DNA from: Metalysinibacillus jejuensis | GTDB lineage: Bacteria > Bacillota > Bacilli > Bacillales_A > Planococcaceae | Length of the DNA stretch: 64,000 nt | Direction of reading: 5' to 3' | NCBI RefSeq assembly: GCF_003057615.1 | Contig: NZ_QAFW01000004.1 | Location: 36,642-100,641 of the forward strand | Shown here: piece by piece, positions 45,005 to 53,538 of the stretch | Layout of the letters: every line of letters starts with the position of its first letter | Position numbering within the stretch: position 1 is the first letter of the stretch | The notes under the pieces: generated by a model | What the model saw: the letters and a program-made list of their open reading frames with translations, nothing else | Told to the model about the DNA's origin: nothing | Databases searched by the model: none | Program-made: the position numbers and the translations under genes

Positions 45005-45969
45005 TTTGCTGACCTACTTTCTTTCAATAATAAGTAAATAAAGTAAATACCACCGATAAAGTTAATAATAACGCTAAGTGTTGTATTAAATGTGAAGAGA
45101 CGCTCTACGATAAACTGGCCGCCTACAAGCGCTACAATACTCATTAGCCCAGCACCTACGATTAATGTTTTATGCTTATACGTTTCAAAAAATTGATACG
45201 ATAAGTTGGCTACAATTAAACCGAAAAATGTAATTGGACCAACTAAGGCTGTAGAAACGGCAATTAATACTGATGATAGTACAAGCATCGTCTTAACGAG
45301 CTTGTCATACTGAACACCGAGGTTAATTGCATTTTCACGCCCGAGCGTCATGACATCTAGTGAGTTCATTAAGCGCCAGCCATAAATTAGCGTCACTACA
45401 ATAATCGCACCAGCAAACCATACAAGATCCCCATTTACGTTATTAAAGCTTGCAAACATTTTATTTTGTAAGCTTAAATATTCGTTAGGATCAATGATGA
45501 CTTGCATAAATGTTGTAATGCTACCTAAAAACGTACCTGTGATCATACCTACTAATAATAAGAAGTAGATAGGACGTTTTCCTTCTTTAAATAATAATCG
45601 GTAAAATAATAAGGCAAAGACAACCATTGCTACTACCGCTATTGTAAAGTTTAAGTATTTATTCATGACGAACATCGAAACGCCGCCAAAGAAGAAATAA
45701 ATACATGTTTGGATAAGCATATACAAGGAGTCTAATCCCATAACGCTCGGCGTTAAAATACGGTTATGTGTAATCGTTTGGAAAATAACCGTCGAATACG
45801 CAATCGCTACGCCCGTAAAGGCCATAGCTACTACTTTTATTGTGCGTCGTGGCAATGCATAATCATAGCTGCCATTCAAGCCATAAAAAATATACAATAA
45901 GATAGAGATGATGGCTAAAGCAATTAATGCTACCATTCGTAGTTGATTTGCTTTATCTCGATTACGCAT
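45001..45969 (-). CDS. Siderophore ABC transporter permease (YclO-like)
   Basis: A 322-residue FecCD-family permease with about nine helices. The cytoplasmic coupling region NSLDVMTLGRENAINLGVQYDKLV and the later ALVGPITFFGLIVANLSYQF are the usual family motifs. It overlaps the first permease by 8 bases and the ATPase by 4 bases. With its partner it forms the heterodimeric membrane channel. Confidence 0.9.
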   Translation of the reverse strand: MRNRDKANQLRMVALIALAIISILLYIFYGLNGSYDYALPRRTIKVVAMAFTGVAIAYSTVIFQTITHNRILTPSVMGLDSLYMLIQTCIYFFFGGVSMFVMNKYLNFTIAVVAMVVFALLFYRLLFKEGKRPIYFLLLVGMITGTFLGSITTFMQVIIDPNEYLSLQNKMFASFNNVNGDLVWFAGAIIVVTLIYGWRLMNSLDVMTLGRENAINLGVQYDKLVKTMLVLSSVLIAVSTALVGPITFFGLIVANLSYQFFETYKHKTLIVGAGLMSIVALVGGQFIVERLFTFNTTLSVIINFIGGIYFIYLLLKESRSAK

Positions 45970-46912
45970 AAGCTCTCCCCCTAAACAACATAATTAGGAA
46001 GATAGCACTTCCGATAACCCCAACCGTTAAATTGATTGGTATCTCGTAAGGGTACTTAATGACGCGCCCTAAAATATCACATGCAAGTAAGAACGACATA
46101 CCGAGTAGTGCAGTATGCGGAATCGTTTTACTTAAGTTATCCCCTTTAAAAATTGAAACAATGTTAGGAATAATTAAGCCTAAGAAAGGTATCATACCTA
46201 CAGTTAGCACTACTGTAGTCGATACTAACGCTACTAGTGTTAACCCAAGATTGACAATGCTCTTATACGATAACCCTAAGTTCTTAGCAAAATCTTCACC
46301 CATGCCTGCTACTGTAAAACGTTGTGCATAAATGTATGACAAAATAATTACAGGCAAACTAATGTAAAGCAATTCGTAACGTCCTTGCATAATTAACGAG
46401 AAATCTCCCATTAACCAAGCAGAAATATTTTGAATAATATCCGCGCGATAAGCGAAGAACGTCGTAATAGATGACAAAATATTACCAAACATTAAACCGA
46501 TTAACGGAATAAAAACAGCGTCTTTAAATTTAATGCGATTTAATATTTGCATAAATAAAAATGTACCTGCTAATGCAAAAATAAAAGCAAACGATATTTT
46601 TTGGAAATACGTTGCGTTGGTAAAAAACATCATTGCCATTAATATACCTAGTCTCGTCGCATCAAGTGTACCGGCCGTTGTCGGTGATACGAACTTATTA
46701 CGACTCAAACTTTGCATAATGAGTCCGGCAATACTCATACCTGCACCCGCTAATAAAATGGCCATTAAGCGTGGGATTCGGCTAATATAAAAAATCTGTG
46801 CTTCTTCTGATTGTAAGTTTAATAAATCTTTAGGTGCAATATCATAAGCACCGACAAATAAAGATATAATCGCTAATACAATCGTAATTGGTAATAGATA
46901 TCTTATTTTCAT
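45962..46912 (-). CDS. Siderophore ABC transporter permease (YclN-like)
   Basis: A 316-residue FecCD-family permease. YISRIPRLMAILLAGAGMSIAGLIMQSLSRNKFVSPTTAGTLDATRLG is a textbook FecCD N-terminal block, and GMIPFLGLIIPNIVSIFKGDN is the second coupling region. I place the start at ATG 46912, preceded by GGGGATT; the frame extends to 46951 without a site. First gene of the operon, downstream of two Fur boxes. Confidence 0.9.
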   Translation of the reverse strand: MKIRYLLPITIVLAIISLFVGAYDIAPKDLLNLQSEEAQIFYISRIPRLMAILLAGAGMSIAGLIMQSLSRNKFVSPTTAGTLDATRLGILMAMMFFTNATYFQKISFAFIFALAGTFLFMQILNRIKFKDAVFIPLIGLMFGNILSSITTFFAYRADIIQNISAWLMGDFSLIMQGRYELLYISLPVIILSYIYAQRFTVAGMGEDFAKNLGLSYKSIVNLGLTLVALVSTTVVLTVGMIPFLGLIIPNIVSIFKGDNLSKTIPHTALLGMSFLLACDILGRVIKYPYEIPINLTVGVIGSAIFLIMLFRGRAYA

Positions 46913-46957
46913 TATAATCCCCGGTAGATTCATTTTAGTATGTAATGACACTTCAAG

Positions 46958-46976
46958 TGAAAATGATTATCATTAC
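46958..46976. promoter_or_regulatory. Fur box 1 (downstream of the -10)
   Basis: TGAAAATGATTATCATTAC matches the classical 19-base Fur inverted repeat (GATAATGATAATCATTATC) at most positions. It lies just after the predicted transcription start of the siderophore operon. Confidence 0.85.
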
Positions 46977-46987
46977 TTACGATTTCA

Positions 46988-47015
46988 ATTATAGCATGTT
47001 TCTCACTTAGGTCAA
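46988..47015 (-). promoter_or_regulatory. Promoter of the siderophore operon
   Basis: On the minus strand, TTGACC (47010-47015) and TATAAT (46988-46993) are 16 bases apart, with TG one base before the -10. A Fur box lies on each side, so iron-loaded Fur would block it. Confidence 0.75.
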
Positions 47016-47020
47016 TAACA

Positions 47021-47039
47021 AATGAGAATCATTATCATA
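47021..47039. promoter_or_regulatory. Fur box 2 (upstream of the -35)
   Basis: AATGAGAATCATTATCATA contains TGAGAATCATTATCA, close to the Fur consensus, just upstream of the -35 of the siderophore promoter. Confidence 0.85.
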
Positions 47040-47105
47040 TTTTGTGAAATAAAAAATGATTTCCCTGCACAAATAATGATTCTTTTGCATTGAGTAAGAT
47101 ATTTT

Positions 47106-47275
47106 GTCAACTACCCTCACTTCAAAAGGCGGGTTACTTACTTCGCAAGCAACCTTTACACTTATACCTACCCAATAGTGCAAACGGTCTTACAGACCTC
47201 CTATTTTAGCGTGGTGGTATATGAGGACGGTTGACTTCGCCCCTACGGAAAAGGCTATACCTCAACCGTAACTGT
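47106..47275. ncRNA. Solitary structured element resembling an OMEGA (IscB/TnpB) RNA or IS200/IS605-type end
   Basis: The stretch starts GTCAACTACCC, nearly the same as GTGAACTACCC at the TnpB element end at 63842. Downstream are compact hairpins: GGTCT/AGACC (47186-47198), and a clear pseudoknot in which GGTATA (47216-47221) pairs with TATACC (47256-47261) while ACGGTTGA (47227-47234) pairs with TCAACCGT (47262-47269). No nuclease or transposase gene is adjacent; the epimerase stop codon is 19 bases away. Read on the plus strand it resembles HEARO/IscB-type RNA (guide at the 5' end); read on the minus strand, a TnpB right end (guide at the 3' end). Assignment is by pattern only. Confidence 0.45.
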
Positions 47276-47293
47276 AGATGAAATCATTTCCGT

Positions 47294-48400
47294 TTATTTA
47301 TAGGTTTTCGTACTGATCGTATACTTAGCAAGTGCTTCTTTATTAATGTGATAACCTATGCCTGGCGTTGTTGGCACCGTTATTTTTCCGTCCTTCATCT
47401 CTACTTCTGGTGTAATAATATCTTGTGCCCAGTAATGAGCTGAACCTGAATTATCACCTGGTAGTGTGAACTGCGGTAATGAGGTTAGCGCGACATTATG
47501 TGCCCGGCCAATACCCGCTTCTAACATGCCCCCGCACCAAATAGGAATATTTTTTTCATAGCAGTAGTCATGAATTTTACGCGCTTCTGTTAATCCACCT
47601 ACCCGCCCAATTTTCACATTAATAATTTGGCAACTTCCGAGCATGACTGCACGTTTAACATCCGCTAAAGAATGTATACTTTCATCTAAACAAATCGGTG
47701 TTTTTAAAGCGCGTTGCAACGTAGCATGCTCTACAATATCGTCATAAGCTAATGGTTGCTCAATCATAAGTAATTGATAAGCATCAAGCTGCTGTAAATG
47801 TTCAATATCATCTAGTGTGTAGGCTGCATTCGCATCGGCCATTAAAGGTACGTCTTTGTATACTTGACGAATCGTTTTGATTACTTCGATATCAGCACCC
47901 GGTTTAATTTTAACTTTAATGCGACCGTACCCTTGATCAATCGCATGTTTGACCGCTTGCAATAACGCTTCCTTTGTTGGTTGTAAACCGATGGCAATAC
48001 CTACATCAATACACGTTTTTTCACCACCGAGCGCTTGAGCTAAAGACTGCTTTGTTTGTTGGCAATAAATATCCCATATTGCGCCTTCAATACTAGCTTT
48101 CGCCATATTATTCATGCGAATGCTAGAAAACAATTCACTGACCTCATCAGGATGATGCAATACTTTGCCAAGAAGCATAGGGATTAAAAAGTCTTCTAAC
48201 ATATGGAGGCTAGTTTTAACAGTTTCTTCTGTATACCAAGGCGCGACAAAGGCGACACATTCGCCGTAGCCAACTGTGCCGTCCTCATCTGTCGCTTCGA
48301 TGACTAATAGTTCCTTTTCATCCATTGAGCCAAAACTTGTAGTAAACGTAAAGTTCATTGGCATTTTTAAATGATATATTTTAACTTGTTGCAATTTCAT
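47294..48400 (-). CDS. N-acylamino-acid racemase / o-succinylbenzoate synthase family (NSAR)
   Basis: A 368-residue enolase-superfamily enzyme. Catalytic pattern: KVKIKPG (KxK, about residue 162), metal ligands in MADANAAY, MIEQPL and ICLDES, and the second lysine in INVKIGRVGGLTEA. These are the OSBS/NSAR motifs. No men genes are near; instead a GNAT acetyltransferase and an M20 amidohydrolase precede it in one operon, the set described in Geobacillus kaustophilus for turning D-amino acids into L-amino acids through N-succinyl intermediates. So I read it as N-succinylamino-acid racemase rather than menaquinone MenC. Confidence 0.82.
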   Translation of the reverse strand: MKLQQVKIYHLKMPMNFTFTTSFGSMDEKELLVIEATDEDGTVGYGECVAFVAPWYTEETVKTSLHMLEDFLIPMLLGKVLHHPDEVSELFSSIRMNNMAKASIEGAIWDIYCQQTKQSLAQALGGEKTCIDVGIAIGLQPTKEALLQAVKHAIDQGYGRIKVKIKPGADIEVIKTIRQVYKDVPLMADANAAYTLDDIEHLQQLDAYQLLMIEQPLAYDDIVEHATLQRALKTPICLDESIHSLADVKRAVMLGSCQIINVKIGRVGGLTEARKIHDYCYEKNIPIWCGGMLEAGIGRAHNVALTSLPQFTLPGDNSGSAHYWAQDIITPEVEMKDGKITVPTTPGIGYHINKEALAKYTISTKTYK

Positions 48401-48413
48401 TATTACTTACTCC

Positions 48414-49229
48414 TTATAAAGCTAATAGCGAGCGCTTTGCAATTACATAGTGATTAACATGTTGCTCACCACGTAGCACATCTACAATGGCATAACCTTG
48501 TGCAAATAACGTTGTTAAAATCGCACGTATTTTATAGCGCCAATCTTCCGCTAATTGTGGGCTTTCGATTTTTAATTTATGAAAATAGTGAGGAATAGCT
48601 ACAGTATAAGCATCTTCAGTATAGTGTTGCTCTGTATCAAAGCGTGTTATCGCTGGCAAACCAGCTATCGTTACTTCCCACGGTACAATAGGCTTAGCAT
48701 TTTCAGTTAATTCTTCTATCACGTCTGTTGCACGTTCGCGCTGTACCCACCACTCTACTATAATACGGTCTGACGGTAAGCCACTGTTAAAATAATCATG
48801 CAATTCACCGTAATAATCATTCACATACGTTTGGCTAATGGCACCTAACTTTTTAAAGCCGAGCAGTGCATTCGTAGAAACGAGTGGATCAATCACCCAA
48901 CGAATTTCATCATAGCCACGCTCTTTCGCAATTTCCTTTTGTGTATGTTTTAATAGTTCACCAATACCATGTTCTCGATAAACTTGCTTTACACCTAGCT
49001 TATGTGATGTCACATACATTTGTCCTTCGTTGAAGCCTATAAAGCTATAACTAAAGCCTACTAACTCGCCTTTATAATAGGCACCTAGTAAAATGCCGCC
49101 GTTGCGAATGGCGCCTAATGTTTGGTGCGTTGGTAAAACGGCTTCTTCCCAAATCTCTTTATCTAGTGCTTGTAATTGTTCGAGCTCTTCTGCTGTCGTT
49201 AACTCTTTTACTTCAACTTGTTGTAACAT
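48414..49229 (-). CDS. GNAT N-acyltransferase (predicted N-succinyltransferase)
   Basis: A 271-residue protein with an N-terminal GNAT domain (about 20-165). The CoA-binding motif is HKLGVKQVYREHGIGELLKHTQKEIAKERGYDEIRWVIDPL, followed by LGFKKLGAISQTYVNDYYG. The C-terminal 100 residues are less conserved. It lies 2 bases after the amidohydrolase gene and 13 before the racemase gene. In the known pathway this GNAT partner succinylates D-amino acids; that activity is inferred from context, not from any residue seen here. Confidence 0.8.
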   Translation of the reverse strand: MLQQVEVKELTTAEELEQLQALDKEIWEEAVLPTHQTLGAIRNGGILLGAYYKGELVGFSYSFIGFNEGQMYVTSHKLGVKQVYREHGIGELLKHTQKEIAKERGYDEIRWVIDPLVSTNALLGFKKLGAISQTYVNDYYGELHDYFNSGLPSDRIIVEWWVQRERATDVIEELTENAKPIVPWEVTIAGLPAITRFDTEQHYTEDAYTVAIPHYFHKLKIESPQLAEDWRYKIRAILTTLFAQGYAIVDVLRGEQHVNHYVIAKRSLLAL

Positions 49230-49231
49230 AC

Positions 49232-50368
49232 TTACCCCTCCTGATTTGCTTGTTGTAATGCCTTTAATAAGACACGTGTTAAAATTTCTATCCCTGTAAT
49301 TAACCTTGCTTGGTTAAACTTCATGTGGGGGTGGTGCAAGCCTGGCTCTAGCCCACAACCTAAGCCAAGCATCGTTGTTTTTAGTGCAGGACGTTGCACC
49401 GCATAATGGTGAAAGTCTTCTCCGCCTGGTGTGTGCACAGGTGGGCGAAGATTAGCCTCCCCTACACTATCAATAATGGCTTGTTCCATTAAATGCATAG
49501 CAATAGGGTTAACTTCTGCAGCTACAATATCCGAGGCGATATGTGTATTAATTTTCACGTGGTAGAGTAACTCTTCAGAATCCATCACGCGCTGGATATT
49601 GCTTTTAAGTTCCTTCATTACACTATTTTCTTGAGCACGCACGTCTAGTGTAAATTCAGCACGACCAGGTATAATATTAGCTGCTGTGCCACCAGCTTGA
49701 AATCTCGTCATCTTTACGGACGTAGGCACCATAGGGTTCGTATAGGTAGAGCGTAAGTCTTCTATAATGGCCGCGCCTACTTCTATCGCATTTTGCCCAA
49801 GATGTGGACGCGCAGCATGAGCATCCTCCCCTACAATATTACCTTCTATCGTAACAGATGCGCCGTGGTATAACGCCCCGCAATAAGTACCATCACTTAA
49901 CTCTTCTACAGGACGCACATGTACACCAAATAAATAAGTTAAATCGTCAATGACGCCTTCTTTTAATACTGCAAGCGCCCCTAAGCCTTTTTCCTCCGCA
50001 GGCTGAAAAATAACGCGAATCGTGCCTTGCCAATTTTGCGGCAATTCCTTTAGTAATAACAAAGAGCCTAAAGCCATTGTCATATGCCCATCGTGGCCGC
50101 AGGAGTGATTAGCTTTAAAAACACCATCTACTTCTTGCCAAAGGGCATCCATATCCGCACGTAAACCTATAAATGGCGCCCCGCTTCCTACATCTACGTA
50201 TAAGCCGGTACAGTTTTTAAAGCGATGAGGCGTGTAACCTGCTTCTTGCAACACACGCTCAATATAAACAGTTGTATTATATTCTTCAAAGCTAACTTCA
50301 GGGTTAGCATGTAAGTGTTCAAATATTTTCATAATCTTTGGACGCAATTCGGTCAACGGTTCTATCAT
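49232..50368 (-). CDS. M20-family amidohydrolase (predicted N-succinylamino-acid desuccinylase)
   Basis: A 378-residue metal-dependent amidohydrolase of the M20D group. Motifs are GLRADMDALW, NHSCGHDGHMTMALGS (metal Cys/His), FQPAEEKGLGA, and TPGGEDFHHYA near the C-terminus, with a dimerisation domain between. First gene of the three-gene operon with GNAT and NSAR; in that pathway it releases the L-amino acid from the N-succinyl-L form. Hydrolysis of other N-acyl amino acids is possible. Confidence 0.83.
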   Translation of the reverse strand: MIEPLTELRPKIMKIFEHLHANPEVSFEEYNTTVYIERVLQEAGYTPHRFKNCTGLYVDVGSGAPFIGLRADMDALWQEVDGVFKANHSCGHDGHMTMALGSLLLLKELPQNWQGTIRVIFQPAEEKGLGALAVLKEGVIDDLTYLFGVHVRPVEELSDGTYCGALYHGASVTIEGNIVGEDAHAARPHLGQNAIEVGAAIIEDLRSTYTNPMVPTSVKMTRFQAGGTAANIIPGRAEFTLDVRAQENSVMKELKSNIQRVMDSEELLYHVKINTHIASDIVAAEVNPIAMHLMEQAIIDSVGEANLRPPVHTPGGEDFHHYAVQRPALKTTMLGLGCGLEPGLHHPHMKFNQARLITGIEILTRVLLKALQQANQEG

Positions 50369-50449
50369 TCAATCAATCCCCTCTAAGTAATTGTAAGACT
50401 ATTATATACAATTTGTTAGTGTTACACGTCATATTCCCCTTTTTAGCCA

Positions 50450-50490
50450 AAAAAAATGCTTAGCCGACATGGAGCCAGCTAAGCATCTTT
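50450..50490. terminator. Terminator after the peptide transporter gene
   Basis: ATGCTTAGC pairs with GCTAAGCAT with an inner loop; T- and A-runs flank both sides. It ends the minus-strand POT gene. Confidence 0.85.
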
Positions 50491-51978
50491 TTATTTTACC
50501 CCACGCATCGCTTTAGAAACGATAGGTGAAATGATTAAAATTATTATCCCGAAAGCGATGGCAATCCCGCCAATAATACCGAAATATAAAAATTCAGATA
50601 CAACTTCATATACTTTCGCTAATTGTGCGTTAATCGCTTGTGCAGCAGCGCTTGTTAAAAACCAAAGACTCATTGTCTGAGCAGCAAAGGCTTTAGGCGC
50701 TAATTGTGTCGTTGCTGATAAGCCTACTGGTGATAGCAATAACTCTCCAATAACAACGAGTAGGAAACTCACTACTAACCACATCGGACTCACTAAGGTT
50801 GTGCCACCTGATAATGATGAAGGAATCATCATGATAATAAATGACAGCCCCGCAAAAAATAAGGCGTACGCAAACTTACGAGGTGTTGAGGGTTGTTTTT
50901 CTCCCCATTTCACCCACAGCATCGCAAACATTGGTGCGAGCGTAATAATAAATAATGGGTTAAGTGATTGGAACCAAGACGACTTTAACGTAATGCCTAG
51001 GAAGTTTAAGTTCGTTCGATCATTAGCATATGTCGCTAGTATCGTTGCCCCTTGCTCTTGAATAGCCCAAAAAATTACCGCCGAAATAAATAACGGGATA
51101 TACGCAAGCACGCGTGATTTTTCATCCTTTGTCGTTTTCTCACTGCGATACATTACAATAAAGAACATCGTAGGTATTAAAATACCGAGCGTTGTAACAA
51201 CTAAACCGAATGTATTTACAGTTAGTAAACCTTGCGTGTGAAGTGCATATGCAGCTAAGGCAATAACTACTGTACCACCTAGTGCCATCATTACTGTTTT
51301 TTTACGTTCTTCAGGCTGAAGCGGATTGTTCACTTGTGTACCCGCTATGCCTAAGTATTTTTTCTCCGTTAATTTAAAAATTACAAGACCAAAGAACATA
51401 CCGACAGCTGCGATACCGAAGCCTAAATGGAAACTGTATGTTTGACCAATTGTACCAACGATTAATGGGGCTAAAAACGAACCCGCGTTAATCCCTGTGT
51501 AAAAAATAGAGAAACCTGCATCACGACGATAATCGCCATCTGCATAAATATCACCAACAATACTTGATACGTTAGGCTTTAGTAAACCTGTACCGATAAT
51601 AATAAAGGCCATTGATGTAAATAGCATCTCTACTCCACCTGGCAACGCTAGTAGAATATGACCAATCATAATTAAAATACCACCGTAAAAAATTGTCTTA
51701 CGTGTACCTAATAAGCGGTCAGCTACCCAACCTCCAATAATACCTGACATGTATACGAGGGAACCATATAGCGCCATAATAGAGTTCGCTGTACCTCTAT
51801 CTAAACCTAGTCCCCCCTCATTTAATTCGTAATACATAAAGAAAATTAAAATTGCGCGCATTCCATAATACGAAAAGCGTTCCCAAAACTCTGTGAAAAA
51901 TAGTGTCGATAACCCTTTAGGATGGCCTAAAAAGCCTTTTTGCGGCACACTTTTGACAATATCGTCTTTGCTCAACAT
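50491..51978 (-). CDS. POT-family proton-dependent oligopeptide transporter (DtpT-like)
   Basis: A 495-residue integral membrane protein with about fourteen helices. The family signatures are FFTEFWERFSYYGMRAILIFFMYYEL (ExxERFxYY) near residue 25 and FSIFYTGINAGSFLAPLIVG near residue 155. It imports di- and tripeptides with protons. I favour ATG 51978 (MLSKDDIV...) over 51996 on the weak TAGGT site. Its position upstream of the amino-acid racemase operon fits peptide and D-amino-acid scavenging, an inference. Confidence 0.9.
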   Translation of the reverse strand: MLSKDDIVKSVPQKGFLGHPKGLSTLFFTEFWERFSYYGMRAILIFFMYYELNEGGLGLDRGTANSIMALYGSLVYMSGIIGGWVADRLLGTRKTIFYGGILIMIGHILLALPGGVEMLFTSMAFIIIGTGLLKPNVSSIVGDIYADGDYRRDAGFSIFYTGINAGSFLAPLIVGTIGQTYSFHLGFGIAAVGMFFGLVIFKLTEKKYLGIAGTQVNNPLQPEERKKTVMMALGGTVVIALAAYALHTQGLLTVNTFGLVVTTLGILIPTMFFIVMYRSEKTTKDEKSRVLAYIPLFISAVIFWAIQEQGATILATYANDRTNLNFLGITLKSSWFQSLNPLFIITLAPMFAMLWVKWGEKQPSTPRKFAYALFFAGLSFIIMMIPSSLSGGTTLVSPMWLVVSFLLVVIGELLLSPVGLSATTQLAPKAFAAQTMSLWFLTSAAAQAINAQLAKVYEVVSEFLYFGIIGGIAIAFGIIILIISPIVSKAMRGVK

Positions 51979-52143
51979 AAAAATACCTACATCCAATCCA
52001 TCTTACATGTGTAATAAAGTTTTATTTTATCGGAATAAATGATATTTTGCAATAATTTAAAATTAGTCTGAATATCGTTTAAATTCAATAAAATCAATAA
52101 ATTTATTCCTTTTCATTCTTTATTATATTATATTCATAAATAT

Positions 52144-52180
52144 AAAAAACGATAACTACGCATGCGCAATTATCGTTTTT
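52144..52180 (-). terminator. Terminator of hflX
   Basis: AAAAACGATAA pairs with TTATCGTTTTT around a GCATGC-containing loop, right after the hflX stop. Confidence 0.82.
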
Positions 52181-52185
52181 CTATT

Positions 52186-53460
52186 TCAACTCATATATTC
52201 GCTAAAGCGTTTCGCATCCTGCTCGTTAAGCTCAACGCGTAACTTCGTGCCCGCCTCTTCATAATCTGTGGCTGTAACAGCAGCGTTTTCGTTTAAGTAG
52301 GCTACTAAATCACCACGATCGTACGGAATTACTACTTCACATTTTACATAGTTCGCAAAAACATGCTGACGAATTATCGTTAATAGCTCCGTTAAACCTT
52401 CGCCTTGTTTAGCTGCTAACCAAATATGATCGCCGCTCACTACAGGATAAGGTTTATCGGTTAAATCACATTTATTATAAACATGTACAGTAGGAATGCC
52501 TTCTACGCCAACAGCTTTTAATGTGTCGTCTGTTACTTCCATCATATAACGGTATTCTTCGTGAGAAACATCGACTACGTGTAAGAGCAAATCTGCATTA
52601 CGAGCTTCCTCTAATGTCGAACGGAAAGCTTTTACTAAATGGTGAGGTAATTTACTAACAAACCCTACTGTATCTGTTAATAAAAAAGATTTTTTATCCT
52701 CCAGCTCAATTTGGCGAACCGAAGTTTCAAGCGTAGCGAAAAGCATATCTTTTTCCATTACTTGTTTATGCGTTTGTTGACCTGTAAGCGCTAGTAATTG
52801 ATTCATCACAGTAGATTTTCCTGCATTCGTATAACCAACTAGGGATACTACAGGTAAAGCATTACGCGTACGTTGTTTACGCTGCGTATCTCGCTGGGCT
52901 ACGACTTGCGCTAGCTCTTTTTTTATTTTACTAATTTGATCTTCAATTTTACGACGGTCAAGCTCTAACTTAGTTTCCCCAGCACCACGGTTTTTAAAGC
53001 CGCCGCCTGTACCGCCACCTTGACGACTAAGGGATGCACGCAAACCAACAAGCCGTGGCAGCATATATTGGAGCTGTGCAAGTTGTACTTGAAGCTGAGC
53101 TTCTTTTGTCTGTGCACGACGCGCAAAAATATCTAAAATTAACATCGTACGATCGATAACTTTACAAGCTAACGCTTCTTCTAAATTACGAATTTGAGAC
53201 GGTGTTAACTCATCATTAAAAATAACAATATTAGCCCCTGCTTCTTCATATAAAGCTTTAATTTCATCTATTTTACCTGTCCCTACATAATAACCAGGAT
53301 TAATGCGATCTAAGTTTTGCGTCACCTCACCGACAACTTCTACATTTAATGCATGTGCTAAATTTTCAAGTTCTTGCATGCCATATGTAAAGTGATGGTC
53401 TTTTTGTAATTGTACACCTACGATAATGGCATACTCTTGTAAAGTCTCAATGTCTTTCAT
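52186..53460 (-). CDS. hflX: Ribosome-associated GTPase HflX
   Basis: A 424-residue GTPase with the HflX N-terminal domain (YYVGTGKIDEIKALYEEAGANIVIFNDELTPSQIRNLE), a helical linker with the Gly-rich RQGGGTGGGFKNRGAGETKLELDRR, and a G domain: G1 VGYTNAGKST, G3 DTVGFVSKLP, G4 NKCD. HflX splits stalled 70S ribosomes and can rescue after heat shock. GGAGGGGGG precedes the ATG. Single gene, divergent from the methyltransferase. Confidence 0.94.
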   Translation of the reverse strand: MKDIETLQEYAIIVGVQLQKDHHFTYGMQELENLAHALNVEVVGEVTQNLDRINPGYYVGTGKIDEIKALYEEAGANIVIFNDELTPSQIRNLEEALACKVIDRTMLILDIFARRAQTKEAQLQVQLAQLQYMLPRLVGLRASLSRQGGGTGGGFKNRGAGETKLELDRRKIEDQISKIKKELAQVVAQRDTQRKQRTRNALPVVSLVGYTNAGKSTVMNQLLALTGQQTHKQVMEKDMLFATLETSVRQIELEDKKSFLLTDTVGFVSKLPHHLVKAFRSTLEEARNADLLLHVVDVSHEEYRYMMEVTDDTLKAVGVEGIPTVHVYNKCDLTDKPYPVVSGDHIWLAAKQGEGLTELLTIIRQHVFANYVKCEVVIPYDRGDLVAYLNENAAVTATDYEEAGTKLRVELNEQDAKRFSEYMS

Positions 53461-53538
53461 TCTAACAGCCCCCCTCTAATATAATTTCATCTTAACATAT
53501 GTTACAATTAACCCCATTATGAAAGGGGCGAACATGTT

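Noticed and set aside
47294..48400. Menaquinone-pathway MenC
   Set aside because: The enzyme family is shared, but the operon partners are a GNAT and an M20 amidohydrolase and no men genes are near, so the racemase reading is preferred.
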